A DNA stretch of 64,000 bases, taken from positions 146,351,559 to 146,415,558 of the forward strand of contig CP136066.1 in the NCBI GenBank assembly GCA_032622095.1, written 5' to 3'. A program made the translations under genes and the position numbers. Under the pieces are notes generated by a model, which had not been told where the DNA came from, made no database searches, and worked only from the letters and a program-made list of their open reading frames with translations. The DNA is from Siphonodentalium dalli. Taxonomy: Eukaryota > Mollusca > Scaphopoda > Gadilida > Siphonodentaliidae. How positions within the stretch are numbered: the stretch's first letter is position 1; every line of letters starts with the position of its first letter. Positions 52,203 through 61,793 of the stretch are shown in pieces.

Positions 52203-52319
52203 TTATTTCAGTTTGACAATTCTCGAAGCTTCTTTCCGAAGGGTGTCGAGAAGGAAGTTTTTGACATCACCGTCCCATATGCGATATGTCAGCTTAATAT
52301 CGCCTCCACTAAGGCCCAT
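52203..52319 (-). other. Small protein-like open frame (38 codons), possible exon remnant
   Basis: Minus strand, ATG at 52319 and stop at 52203-52205; the frame is open seven further codons upstream. The peptide is mixed and charged (starts MGLSGGDIKLTYRIWDGDV, ends RIVKLK), more protein-like than neighbouring frames, and I do not recognise it. The stop codon is embedded in AAATAAATAAAC, so two AATAAA-type polyadenylation words overlap it. An inverted repeat TTCTCGA (52220-52226) / TCGAGAA (52246-52252) lies within. It could be the end of a decayed gene or retrocopy, or chance. Confidence 0.2.
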
Positions 52320-52706
52320 GTTATAACAAGAAAACCATAGTCAGAAATGGTAACGCCACCAAGATTATAGTATTACATATAAATAGAAATTATAAAAAAT
52401 ACATAAAATATTTTGATAACAATTGCGTTTAAAAAAGTAATCCTTCAAATTATTACTAACAAAGCAAGTAAACGACTGTGGGGTCACTCAACAGATTATA
52501 AAGACTTGGACTTAGTATGCTGTAAATACTAAAATTTAAATGAAATAATTAAAAGATAAAATTTAGCAAGTAGTAAAAGTTAATTTGTTTGTTTGTTTGT
52601 TTTTTTTTAAATAAAGCAATAATTTAAATGTAGCATTTGTTTTTTTTTAAATGATTGACCGTGGGTCTTCCAATAATTGCGCGACTGACCTGGTCAATTG
52701 TTCTTA
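52320..52706. other. No gene; GTTT/poly-T microsatellite
   Basis: Very AT-rich. A (GTTT)n tract merging into poly-T lies at about 52585-52608, followed by a second T-run near 52639-52648. Confidence 0.5.
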
Positions 52707-52939
52707 AGAAGTTGTTTTGAGAATTACTATGGAGGGAAATAGTTATGGCTGTGGCTTTGCAAGTAATTAACTTGGTGACGTGGTGTTAACAAATCTGAAC
52801 TCCAGTAAACCAAGGACGCTCCATACCAAATATAAGGTAAATTAATAATTCTTTAGAAGTTGCCAGTTTTAAGATTTACTATGGAGGGAAAGAATTGTGG
52901 TGCTGGCTTCGCAACTATTTGACCTCATTGTAACAAATA
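52707..52939 (+). repeat. Diverged tandem duplication (step about 148 bp)
   Basis: Copy 1 (52707-52796) and copy 2 (52855-52939) share AGAAGTTG, TTACTATGGAGGGAAA, CTGGCTT or GTGGCTT with GCAA, and TAACAAAT. No coding role seen. Confidence 0.55.
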
Positions 52940-52987
52940 TAAATATTAGTCACTCAGGCAATAGATGTATCTATTCTGTATAGTAAG

Positions 52988-53269
52988 TTATTGGGTCTTA
53001 CGTGTCTTGAGATGTCTAAATAATTTTCGATGGACAGATCGCACAAGGGACCCACGCCAATCTTCTGTTGGGATTCCAATTGTTGGCTTATTAAATATGC
53101 ACATATACTTAAGATACAGTCGCGCGCGAAGCACGCTCCCGTAAGTCAGGTTTTGGATCCCAGTTAATGAAAATATCATTGAAATAATCGGTTTCCCCCA
53201 ATAAACATCCATATATTCAATATACATGTTTTGGAGCAGAATTAGGCAGTCCATATTGGACGCCATCAT
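52988..53269 (-). other. Unrecognised 93-codon open frame
   Basis: Starts MMASNMDCLILL and ends in a basic tail VRSVHRKLFRHLKTRKTQ. It matches no family I know, has no visible splice context, and lies next to repeat DNA. A chance frame is the likelier reading. Confidence 0.15.
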
Positions 53270-53355
53270 GGAATTTGTTTTGTTTTAATTTTCACACATA
53301 TTTATTAGTTATGTGGATGGAGTTCTCATTAAACCTCACATCCTTATATTGGTTA

Positions 53356-53484
53356 CAGTAATGCCCAAAGTAATTGACCACTTAACCAGATCAGACTTAT
53401 TGGTAATTTTTCAGGATTTAAAATCCTGAAAAATTACAAATAATTCTGCTCTGGTTAAGTGGTCAATTACTTTGAACATTACTG
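53356..53484. mobile_element. Fold-back Tc1-like MITE, copy 1
   Basis: Begins CAGTAATGCCCAAAGTAATT and ends with its near reverse complement (...CATTACTG). The arms continue inward through GACCACTTAACCA and AATTTTTCAGGATTT to a centre in TTTAAAA, so almost the whole 129 bp can form one hairpin. It is flanked by TA on both sides, and the CAGT start plus TA duplication are typical of Tc1-type transposons. Confidence 0.8.
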
Positions 53485-53530
53485 TATGAGGATTGAGTTA
53501 TCATTAAACCTCAAATCCTTATATTGGTTA

Positions 53531-53659
53531 CAGTAATGCCCAAAGTAATTGACCACTTAACCACAGCAGAATTATGGGTATTTTTTCAGCATTTAAAATC
53601 CTGATAAATTACCAATTATTCTGCTGTGCTTAAGTGGTCAATTACTTTGAACATTACTG
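53531..53659. mobile_element. Fold-back Tc1-like MITE, copy 2
   Basis: 129 bp. The centre differs (TTTCAGCATTTAAAATCCTGATAAATT), so the inner stem is weaker than in copy 1. The right arm reads GTGCTTAAG for GTGGTTAAG. Confidence 0.8.
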
Positions 53660-53705
53660 TATGAGGATTGAGTTATCATTAAACCTCAAATCCTTATATT
53701 GGTTA

Positions 53706-53834
53706 CAGTAATGCCCAAAGTAATTGACCACTTAACCACAGCATAATTATGGGTAATTTTTCAGCATTTAAAATCCTGATAAATTACCCATTATTCTGCT
53801 GTGCTTAAGTGGTCAATTACTTTGAACATTACTG
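53706..53834. mobile_element. Fold-back Tc1-like MITE, copy 3
   Basis: 129 bp. Shares the CAGCATTT centre and GTGCTTAAG change with copy 2, so copies 2 and 3 are closest relatives. Confidence 0.8.
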
Positions 53835-53880
53835 TATGAGGATTGAGTTATCATTAAACCTCAAATCCTTATATTGGTTA

Positions 53881-54009
53881 CAGTAATGCCCAAAGTAATT
53901 GACCACTTAACCACAGCATAATTATGGGTAATTTTTCAGGATTTAAAATCATGAAAAAATACCCATAATTTTGCTGTGGTTAAGTGATCAATTACTTTGG
54001 ACATTACTG
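53881..54009. mobile_element. Fold-back Tc1-like MITE, copy 4
   Basis: 129 bp. The right arm keeps GTGGTTAAG and TTTGGACATTACTG, closest to a perfect complement of the left end. The downstream TA is lost (CATTACTGTTTG). Confidence 0.8.
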
Positions 54010-54031
54010 TTTGTAGATGGAGTTAAACCTC

Positions 54032-54295
54032 ACAACAGTGTGTTGGGGATTTGGACCTTGACTTGGGACCTTTGGTTTTTAACTCAACAAATGCGCGTAC
54101 ACCATATACACAAATTTCTTATGTAACCAGAGTTTTTCTTGGATAAGATGAGTTTGAAGCCTGCTAACATTTCAAAATGTTGTCAGTTTTGTATTCCCTG
54201 CAGCGGAACTCGACGCATTGAAGCAAAAGTTACAAGAGATAAAATGTGTACGTAACGAGACAATAATACAAATGAAAAAATAAATTCAGGGAGGG
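54032..54295. other. No gene recognised
   Basis: Unassigned AT-rich DNA between two repeat blocks. Confidence 0.4.
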
Positions 54296-55010
54296 GTGGG
54301 CGATACAGGGAACTAAGGGTTGAACCAATATAAATTTATAGAGCGATAATGACCAATGTTGACATATTATGCATCTCAACTCTACTGAACATTGCAACAA
54401 GGCTGTAAAACAGGGGGTGTCAGAATTTTAGTCATCTCTATATAGTGCCATAATAGTCATTTATGGACTTCTATAAGATGTTGGGTTGGTTATATGGACT
54501 CGGAGAAAAAGGGGTTTGTACCGATGAACTGACATAAATTAGTGGAGCGATGTTGCCATGTAATATATCGCGACTGTACTAAAGCAGCAATGATATAAAA
54601 TTGGGGGGGGGGGGGGGGGTCTGAAATTATCTCTATGTCTATAGATGGCACCAGGATTATATAGAAAGGAATAGCAATTGATATACGTATACGGTATACT
54701 ATAGTAATACCATAGAAATATAAGTACAAGTATCACGCGATACAATATTACGTAACGTGACTATACCGATGAAAGAAATAAATAAATTGGACCGGGATTA
54801 GAGGTTGGGTTGGTTATATGTGGATAATTGGATATGGAATTCATACCGATGAAACGATACAAATTAGTGGAGCGATAAAGACCAATGTTGACACTTAGTC
54901 AGGCTATGCGGGAGAAAATAGGGGTTGATACGATAGACCAAAATAAATTGTCGGGTGATAATGACCAATGTTGATGTATAAAGTAACGCGACTGTACTGT
55001 CGCACAATTA
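54296..55010 (+). repeat. Diverged repeat family (about four copies)
   Basis: The block ATAAATT(A/T)GTGGAGCGATAATGACCAATGTTGA recurs with decay near 54329, 54534, 54870 and 54942, often preceded by GGTTATATG, GGAGAAAA and AGGGGTTGATACC. CGCGACTGTACT recurs near 54570 and 54988. Copies are too diverged for exact limits. Confidence 0.55.
54603..54619. repeat. Poly-G run (17 G)
   Basis: Seventeen consecutive G, the longest homopolymer in the window; G-quadruplex capable on the plus strand. The length may be imprecise in the assembly. Confidence 0.8.
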
Positions 55011-55083
55011 TCAGGTGTAACCGGTCAAATATGGACTCTAGTGCCAATATGGAACAGCTCAGAAAATATTTGCAGGCCCAAAA

Positions 55084-55433
55084 ATTTATTTAACATGGCA
55101 TTTGCCATTAAAATCGATTTATGTCAATAAAACTGTCATTTTTCAAAATTTTAAGCTGAGACTTGGTGTTTGTGCGTGGGATAGTTATATATTCCTAAAA
55201 TTACAGAGCACAGCACGTAATTATGTTTTAGATGGAAGAAATTAATTGTTTTCAATGATAAAATTTAACATGGCATTTGCCATTAAAATCGATTTATGTC
55301 AATAAAACAGTCATTTTTCAAAATTTTAAGCTGAAACTTGGTGTATGTGCGTGGGATACATATATATTCCTAAAATGACCAGTCCAGCGCGTAATTATGT
55401 TTTAGATGGAAGAAATTGAATTTGTTTTCGATA
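55084..55433 (+). repeat. Two-copy tandem duplication, 175-bp period
   Basis: Copies start at about 55084 and 55259 and share AACATGGCATTTGCCATTAA (itself containing ATGGC/GCCAT), GTCATTTTTCAAAATTTTAA, GTGCGTGGGATA and ATGTTTTAGATGGAAGAAAT. Differences are scattered. Confidence 0.85.
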
Positions 55434-55723
55434 ATAAATTTTCAGCGTGGACGGGTCATTCCGGTCAACCCGGTCATCGAGTGCGCTCAATTTGTAAACA
55501 AAGTTTTGGTCAATAGTCGTTTTGGTCAAACTATCCCTTTTTAGACCGGGACAGCAGATCCGAATAGTAGCTAAGATGTATTTAGATAGAATTATCAAAA
55601 TAATTTGACCGATTCGGTGTAGTTTAAGAGAATAGAGTGGAGAAATCTTGGTGATAATTCCAGAAAATAAAGATGGCGGAGAATATTCACAATGAAACTA
55701 CCCACAATTCACTTCACTACACC
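55434..55723. other. No gene recognised
   Basis: Contains a short GGTCA-rich patch (55455-55475) but no coding or structural feature I can support. Confidence 0.4.
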
Positions 55724-56204
55724 GGGGGGGGGGGGTTCGCAATGGGTTACACATTATTTTCAGTGTATCAAATTATTTATATTTTCAACAACAAGTGACT
55801 TTAAGTTTACAATTTCAGCCTATCCTGACTCTATCGATACGATTTATCATATTTTCATAAACATATTATACACCGGTGGCGTTAACTTTACAATTTCGGC
55901 ATCTACGTGATTCTATCGGTACGATTGAGTAATGGTACAAAACAAAATGTTCAAGAATACATTAGGGGCTCCCAATGGGTTATATATTATTTTCAGTCTA
56001 TCAAATTATTTATATTTTCAACAACATATTATTACACTGGTGACTTTAAGTTTACAATTTCAGCCTGTCCTGACTCTATCGATACGATTTATCATATTTT
56101 CATAAACATATTATACACCGGTGACGTTAACTTTACAATTTCGGCATCTACGTGATTCTATCGGTACGATTGAGTAAGGTACACAAAATCTCCAAGAATA
56201 CATT
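55724..56204 (+). repeat. Two-copy tandem duplication (step 233 bp) with internal sub-repeat
   Basis: Opens with a 12-G run (55724-55735). AATGGGTTA(C/T)A(C/T)ATTATTTTCAG starts at 55741 and 55974. Within each copy, TTTACAATTTC(A/G)GC with TCTATCG(A/G)TACGATT appears twice about 80 bp apart, so the unit is itself a decayed duplication. Small frames crossing it are by-products. Confidence 0.8.
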
Positions 56205-56759
56205 CGCCCTGTCCACCACACAATATCAAACTCACAGAAGCTAGAAACACCACAGGTGGCGTAATAATAATAATGTGTTTTTGCAGGCATAATAGGGTTT
56301 AAATTGTTACAAATGTCAAATATGGGCACAAAAGGTCCTGAGTAAAAAAAATTGCATGAGGTTGTTAAAAATGTATTTTTGCCTCTAGGAAAATCCACCA
56401 TCCCGGCATACCTTCCTGCTAATTTTGTATTACGCCCCCGGTTGTGTGGTCACAAATCTATCAGTCATATTTATGTAGTCAGCGACTGTTTGTTAAATTG
56501 TTCGGCCATGTAGAAATTAGCATGCCAGTCAATTGGCCATTCTGTTTTAGTATTAAATTTGGATAAACACAACCAATATTTATGGAACAACAACTCATCT
56601 ACGCATATGACATGTTTAGCAATGCATGTGGATAGGGTGGAATTGTTTCAAATTTTGAAATTGTAGCAACCCACCAAATGTGTTGCTAAACATAGCATGC
56701 ACAGCAAAAATGTGGGGAGCTTATTTAGTTCTACAAACTGCCCACTTGCGGAACCAACA
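56205..56759. other. Non-coding with an 11-bp inverted repeat
   Basis: ATGTTTAGCAA (56612-56622) is inverted at TTGCTAAACAT (56683-56693), with TTTCAA-ATT-TTGAAA (56646-56660) in the loop. No gene seen. Confidence 0.5.
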
Positions 56760-57056
56760 GAGTGGGTTCTTCGCTGTAGAAGAATGGAACCTAAACTAGA
56801 ACCAATTTCCGTGAAGAACCAAATCGGGTTTCGTGAAGAACCCGTATGGTGTTTCGCGGAGAACCGAATTGGTTCTTCGCAAGGAACCAAACAGAATCCA
56901 TATTGGTTACTCGTGAAGAACTGTACTGGATTCTGTTTGATTCCTTGCTAAGAACCAAATCGGTTATCAGCGAAGAACCAGATGGGTTCTTCGTGGAAAA
57001 CCGATGTGGTTCTTCACGATGTGGTTCTTCGTGAGTATCCGATTGGTTCTCCCTGA
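56760..57056. repeat. Cluster of GGTTCTTC / GAAGAACC motifs on both strands
   Basis: GGTTCTTC(G/A) occurs near 56765, 56871, 56985, 57008 and 57021. GAAGAACC occurs near 56813, 56835 and 56972, and variant forms (GGAGAACC, AAGGAACC, GGAATGGAACC, GGTTCTCC) fill the gaps. The strongest pair is AAGGAACCAAACAGAATCCA (56881-56900), inverted at 56927-56946 with 19 of 20 matches and a 26-base loop. The frame translating across it is a by-product. Confidence 0.75.
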
Positions 57057-58052
57057 AGATAATATGGGGACAGAACTTACTATCTCTGAAAAATTAAATG
57101 ATTTATTATAAGAAACTTTATCAAAAAAACACAGAAAAGCACAATGTATCACAGAAACAGAACATTAATTAAAATGCATCACAAATATACATCACATCTA
57201 TCATCACACTAACAAAACAGTCCATATATATGCTGAGTTATTGACTGGGACGGTATCTTTTTAAATCTTAAAAGTTACTTAAACATGTTCTGGAAAGTTT
57301 AGAATTTCAGGAAATGAGTTCAAATCTGAGTGTGCTGGTTTCAATAATTTTATTTATTTTTATTAGTATCAGGTATATTTCAATCAATGCCCGAGAAGCG
57401 TAATTTTTGCCATATACATTCGCAAAGTCCAGTAAAACAACATCCAAAGAATCGGTATCTTGAGTAGAAGTATGTTAATTTGATTTCTGAATCGGTTCAA
57501 ATTAATAAGACTAATAAATGTAAAATGTAAATGGAATGCCACCCATTGCTGATAGCAACTGTTGATCACAGAAACATAACATTCATCACATAAACATAAA
57601 ATACATCAAAGAAACAGAACATTTATATCTCGACAGAAAAGAGCATCAACATACCACTGTAGTGTTTCGTGTCACTTTAATAGCAATTATGAGAAGTTAT
57701 CGAAAAGCCAAAACTGAACCAATATTTATGAGTCGAAGATACCTGTCCCGAAACGCTTCGATCAATTAATATTGATTTTATATCGGTATGTTCTTATATA
57801 ATGCGATAATCATTCGTTACTACTTTTTTTAGAATATTATGTGATAAGACGATCATGCAATCTCATCGAGATAGAGTTATTTCGCTTGCTACTCTCTGCG
57901 AGCCGTGAAATATTAAATTGATCATATGTTTTTATTTTATAGCCATGAAACTATATCAAACTTGTTATAGGAAGAGATAATCCACCTTTAACGCTTCCGT
58001 GACTGGAATTTTCTTAATGTTTGGGAAACCCTTCTCTTATATATGACAGTCT
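57057..58052. other. No gene recognised
   Basis: AT-rich. Short related words ATCACAGAAACAGAACATT and CAAAGAAACAGAACATT recur near 57149 and 57609, with degenerate ATCACA words between (57564-57602). No coding support. Confidence 0.45.
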
Positions 58053-58060
58053 CTCATATG

Positions 58061-58148
58061 GAGCCTCACACATATCATAGAATGCATTGGCCTAACAACA
58101 TTTACATTGAGCGTGTAAGCCAGCGCATTCTCTTACATATGCGAGGCT
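58061..58148. repeat. Imperfect hairpin, arms about 35 bp
   Basis: GAGCCTC-ACACATAT-CAT-AGAATGC-ATT-GGC on the left pairs with GCC-AGC-GCATTCT-CTTACATATGC-GAGGCT on the right. A third AGAATGC-CT-GGCATATGAT lies just outside at 58156, in direct orientation to the left arm. It could be a short MITE or a structured transcript. Confidence 0.6.
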
Positions 58149-58237
58149 AAAAGCAGAATGCCTGGCATATGATATTTAATGCTGCACCAGCGAAGCTCCC
58201 GTCATGAAGGGGTTAATTGTTAAGATTATACTGATAT

Positions 58238-59528
58238 TAGTCCGGGAGCTAATAGGGGTACCCTTGCACCCCCCCTGGGACTTAACTTCACCCCACTCAT
58301 TTTGTTCCTTATTATGTCCTTCAACTTTTAAGCAATGTTAACAAGAAAACAAAGTGGCCGTGTAGACTCCAGACAAAATGGCGTCCATCATGGCCGCCGT
58401 TTTTCAGCCCAGACCCTAAGTCAGTTTATGCAAATTATAGCGGGAAAATCTTGTAAAATGTATACAAATGTATATATTTTCGTGAAGCTGAGACATAATT
58501 ACACTTTTTTGAGACAAACTTTAAACTCACCATCCAATATGGCCGCCAAAATGGCCACCGGAAGTTGAAAATATAACATTTTTTCACAAATGTCTTCTAG
58601 ATCAATTCATGCTGTTTGGAACTGGTTGAGTAATGCAACTTTATTTTGTGTTTTGTATATTAACTGATCATTGGAGCAACGAAATATGCAATTATTGGGG
58701 TCCTAACCCCTTCCGATCCCTAAAAAATTCGATTTTACAGAATGCGGTATAAAATTTCACAAAATATCACAATTGGGATTCTAGTCATATTTCAACAAGA
58801 AATGAACAGAACTTTGTAATGTAAGTGAGACATATCATTAACTATTAATATTCCAAATCACTGGAACCAAAATTCTTACTTTGGCTCAAAATGGCTGCCA
58901 ATATGGCCGCCAAAATATGGAAAATGGTAAATATTACACCAGCGTGTCCTGCAATCGCTTACAAGTTGTGGTTGATGTATAAAATTGGCTATTCTGCATT
59001 CTATACATTGAATACTAACATGTCTGATGCACCATGGATAATTGTTACTATTGTCACCTCTGACATCGTCAAAAATATTGGACTTTTCTCTCAAAAACTT
59101 GACATAAATATTGGCAAAAATTAACTTTTCAGGTTTGGACCATTTTTTCAGGTAAAATATAACTATCTTTGGATTGAAAGGTGTTTATTGTTTTGGTCTA
59201 TTTTAAATGTATCACACTACAGTGTTTATAGACTGAATTGCTCAAGATGGCTTCCAAAATGGCAACCAAATTTGTAGAATGTTAATTTTTTACATATATC
59301 CCGAACATTCTCTGCATTATCCGAAAAGGTAGCATATTGTGACTCACTTGGTTATTATACATGTTATTTAATTAACTGACAACTACATGTTCTATTCTGG
59401 TTGTCTCAGTTCCTTTTGGAGCATGACAAATTCATTTTAAAGTATGCAATTTTGCTGAGAACCTCTTTTGTAATTTTGACCACATTTATTGAAAGGAAAT
59501 GGGCAGAACATTGATACAGAACTGAGAT
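58238..59528 (+). repeat. Left inverted arm
   Basis: Matches the right arm with scattered substitutions and small indels. Its C-run near the tip is 7 long (58269-58275), against 12 G (63055-63066) in the right arm. A minus-strand frame of 72 codons (58876-59094) mirrors one in the right arm, but nine residues differ against only two or three silent changes, so it is not under protein selection. Confidence 0.85.
58378..59267 (+). other. Four paired ATGGCnnCC motifs, left arm
   Basis: Pairs at 58378-58398, 58539-58559, 58891-58911 and 59247-59267. In every pair the second ATGGC starts exactly 12 bp after the first, and each half reads ATGGC-nn-CC. The surrounding sequence is otherwise unrelated between pairs. 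The half-site resembles YY1 consensus sites; any binding is inference. Confidence 0.75.
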
Positions 59529-59579
59529 GGATCATAATCTTTGGCTATTCTGGTCCATTATGATAAAAAAAATGTCAAC

Positions 59580-61288
59580 ATGATACAGTGTGGATGCCAA
59601 GATCATAGCCAGGGAGTTACTCTATGATCATATGTGAGGTCAATAGGTATACAGGGAGTTATTGTATGTCATGACTGATGTGAGTATGTATACAATGAGT
59701 GACTATATGGTTATTAGTGGGTTGTCCATGGTAAGATGCATCTAGGTATACAGGGAGAGGTCATGGTCAGGTGTGAGGTCAATCGGTATGCATGGAGTGA
59801 CTCTATGGTGTATGATTGTGTATATTCAGTACGGGTGCAACCGGTGTACCTGTATGGTCATTGGTGTGGTGTATGGATATATCTACATGGTCATCTATGT
59901 GTTGATTATGTATATATGGAGTGACTGTAAGGTCCTGGGAGGTATGTGCATGTGTTGTCTGTATGATCATGGATGGGGTGTGTGGATAAATAGGGAGTGA
60001 TTTTATGGTTACGGGTAATGTGTACAGGTATACATGGAATAACTGTACGGTCATGATTGAATATGAATACCTGGAGTAAGCTGGGTGGACATGGGTGTGG
60101 TTATATAGGGAGTGTCCGTGTGGTAATGGTGGGATGTATATTTATATATCTCGTGGATGTATTATCATTTGTGGGTGTATTAAGGCTTATCTGTATTATC
60201 ATGGATGGCGTGTATGATTATGCAGTGAATTGCTGAATTGTCATGTGTGAGCTGTATATGCAAGTATGGAGTGTTTGAGTGGTCGTGTGTGCGGTATTTT
60301 TGTATATCTGGAAGGGCTGAATGGCCATTAGTGAGGTTTACATGTATACCTGGAGTAAATCTATAGTCTAGGGTGAGCTGCATATGTATATCGAGTGGTT
60401 ATATGACTATGTGTGTCAAATAGGTAATCAAGTAGTGACTGTATGGTTAATAGTGAGATGAGAACATGTAGGTATACAAGACAGTAGTGACTGTATGGTC
60501 ACAAATGTAATGAACATCTATACAGGGGGTGACTAAATGGTCATGTGTCAGGCGTATGAGTATACCTGGTGCTCCTGTTTGGTGACTCGTGGCGGTATGG
60601 TCATGTGTAGGTTATACCAGTATAACACGTGTTGCTTTATTGTCATGGGCGAGGGATATGTGTATATAGCGAGTGGCTATATGGCCATGGATGAGGTGCA
60701 CATGCATACATGGAGTGACTATAGTAACATGGATGGGGTGTATTAGTATATCTTGAGTGGCTATTCGGCTATGGTGTGACAAATAGGGATACAAGGAGTG
60801 ACATGGCCAATGTTGAGGCGAATATGTATACAAGGATTGACCATGATCATGTATGAATGTTTTTAATAGGTACACACGGGGTGACTATATGGCCATAGGT
60901 CAGATGAAGGAGTATACCAGGTGACATGGGTGAGGGTATGAGTATGAAGCGAGTGGCTATATGGCCATTGGTGAGGTGCATATGTATACCGGAATGACTT
61001 TATGGCCATTGTTGTGGTGTTGATGTAGATATTGATTGTCTATTTGACCATGCGTTTGGAGAATAGGTATACAGGGGGTGACCTTATGGACAATGGTGAG
61101 ATGAATTGGTATACAGGGAGTGACTATATGTTATGGGTCATGTTTAGGAGTATACCCGGTGTGCCTGCATTGTGACGCATGGCTCTATGGTCATCCGTGG
61201 TCATGGATCAGGTGTACATGTATACAGTGGGTCACTATATTGTTATGTCTATAGTGTTTATGTATATATGTAATGACTGTGTGCTAAT
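59580..61288 (+). repeat. GT-rich minisatellite, left part
   Basis: A decayed repeat of roughly 40-60 bp with the theme TATACAGGGAGTGACTATAT, GGTCATGGGTGAGGTG and ATATGTATACA. Copies near 59647, 59690, 59749 and 59787 show the spacing. The plus strand is strongly G/T-rich. Numerous small frames across it are artefacts. Confidence 0.75.
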
Positions 61289-61416
61289 GGGTGGCTATCG
61301 ATGTCCACGCTTAACACCCCCATCTACATAAACATCATCAAGATGGAGAACTCTCTGACATGACCTCTTTATTGATTAACATACCCTTGAGTTATTGTAG
61401 AAAGCGATAGCCACCC
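61289..61416. repeat. Centre of the fold-back element
   Basis: GGGTGGCTATCG (61289-61300) is inverted as CGATAGCCACCC (61405-61416), with about 104 bp between. This is the turning point where the minisatellite changes strand. Confidence 0.75.
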
Positions 61417-61793
61417 AAGATACAACCCACCCATTACCACCAAGATATAACCCACCCATTACCCAAGTCACTCGATATGTACATAAACACCACACAAATG
61501 ACAACATAGTAACCCACTTTATACACGTACACCTGATCGTGCAGCCATACTTGGTTATACCAGTACATACCACAAATGACGATACAGCCACGAGTCACCA
61601 TGCACGAACACCAGGTATACACCTACACCCGACGCATGGCAAAAAGTCACTCTATGTATACATATTCACTACATTCACGATCATACAGTCACTCATTGTA
61701 TACATATTCACCTCACCATGGACCATACAGCCGCTACATGTATACCTATTCGCCATACACATGACCATAGAGTCAATCCAGGTAAACATATTA
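61417..61793 (-). repeat. Minisatellite, right part (reverse orientation)
   Basis: CA-rich reverse complement of the left minisatellite (CACTC-type blocks, GTATACATATTCACCTCACC, CCATAGAGTCA). Only about 0.38 kb against 1.7 kb on the left, so the two sides have drifted in copy number. Confidence 0.7.

Larger units (their letters stand above)
53308..54031 (+). repeat. Tandem array of fold-back elements, 175-bp period, 4 units
   Basis: Four 129-bp hairpin elements start at 53356, 53531, 53706 and 53881, separated by a 46-bp spacer with ATTAAACCTCAAATCC and TTATATTGG. Partial spacer text flanks both ends (53308-53355 and 54010-54031), so the duplicated unit includes the spacer. The spacer is itself weakly inverted (GAGGATTGAG against CTCAAATCCT). 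Confidence 0.9.

Noticed and set aside
52988-53269. 93-codon minus-strand frame as a gene
   Set aside because: No recognisable family, no splice or promoter context, and flanked by repeats; kept only as a low-confidence entry.
56697-56951. 84-codon plus-strand frame across the GGTTCTTC cluster
   Set aside because: Its residues reflect repeated DNA words in several frames, and no protein-like pattern remains.
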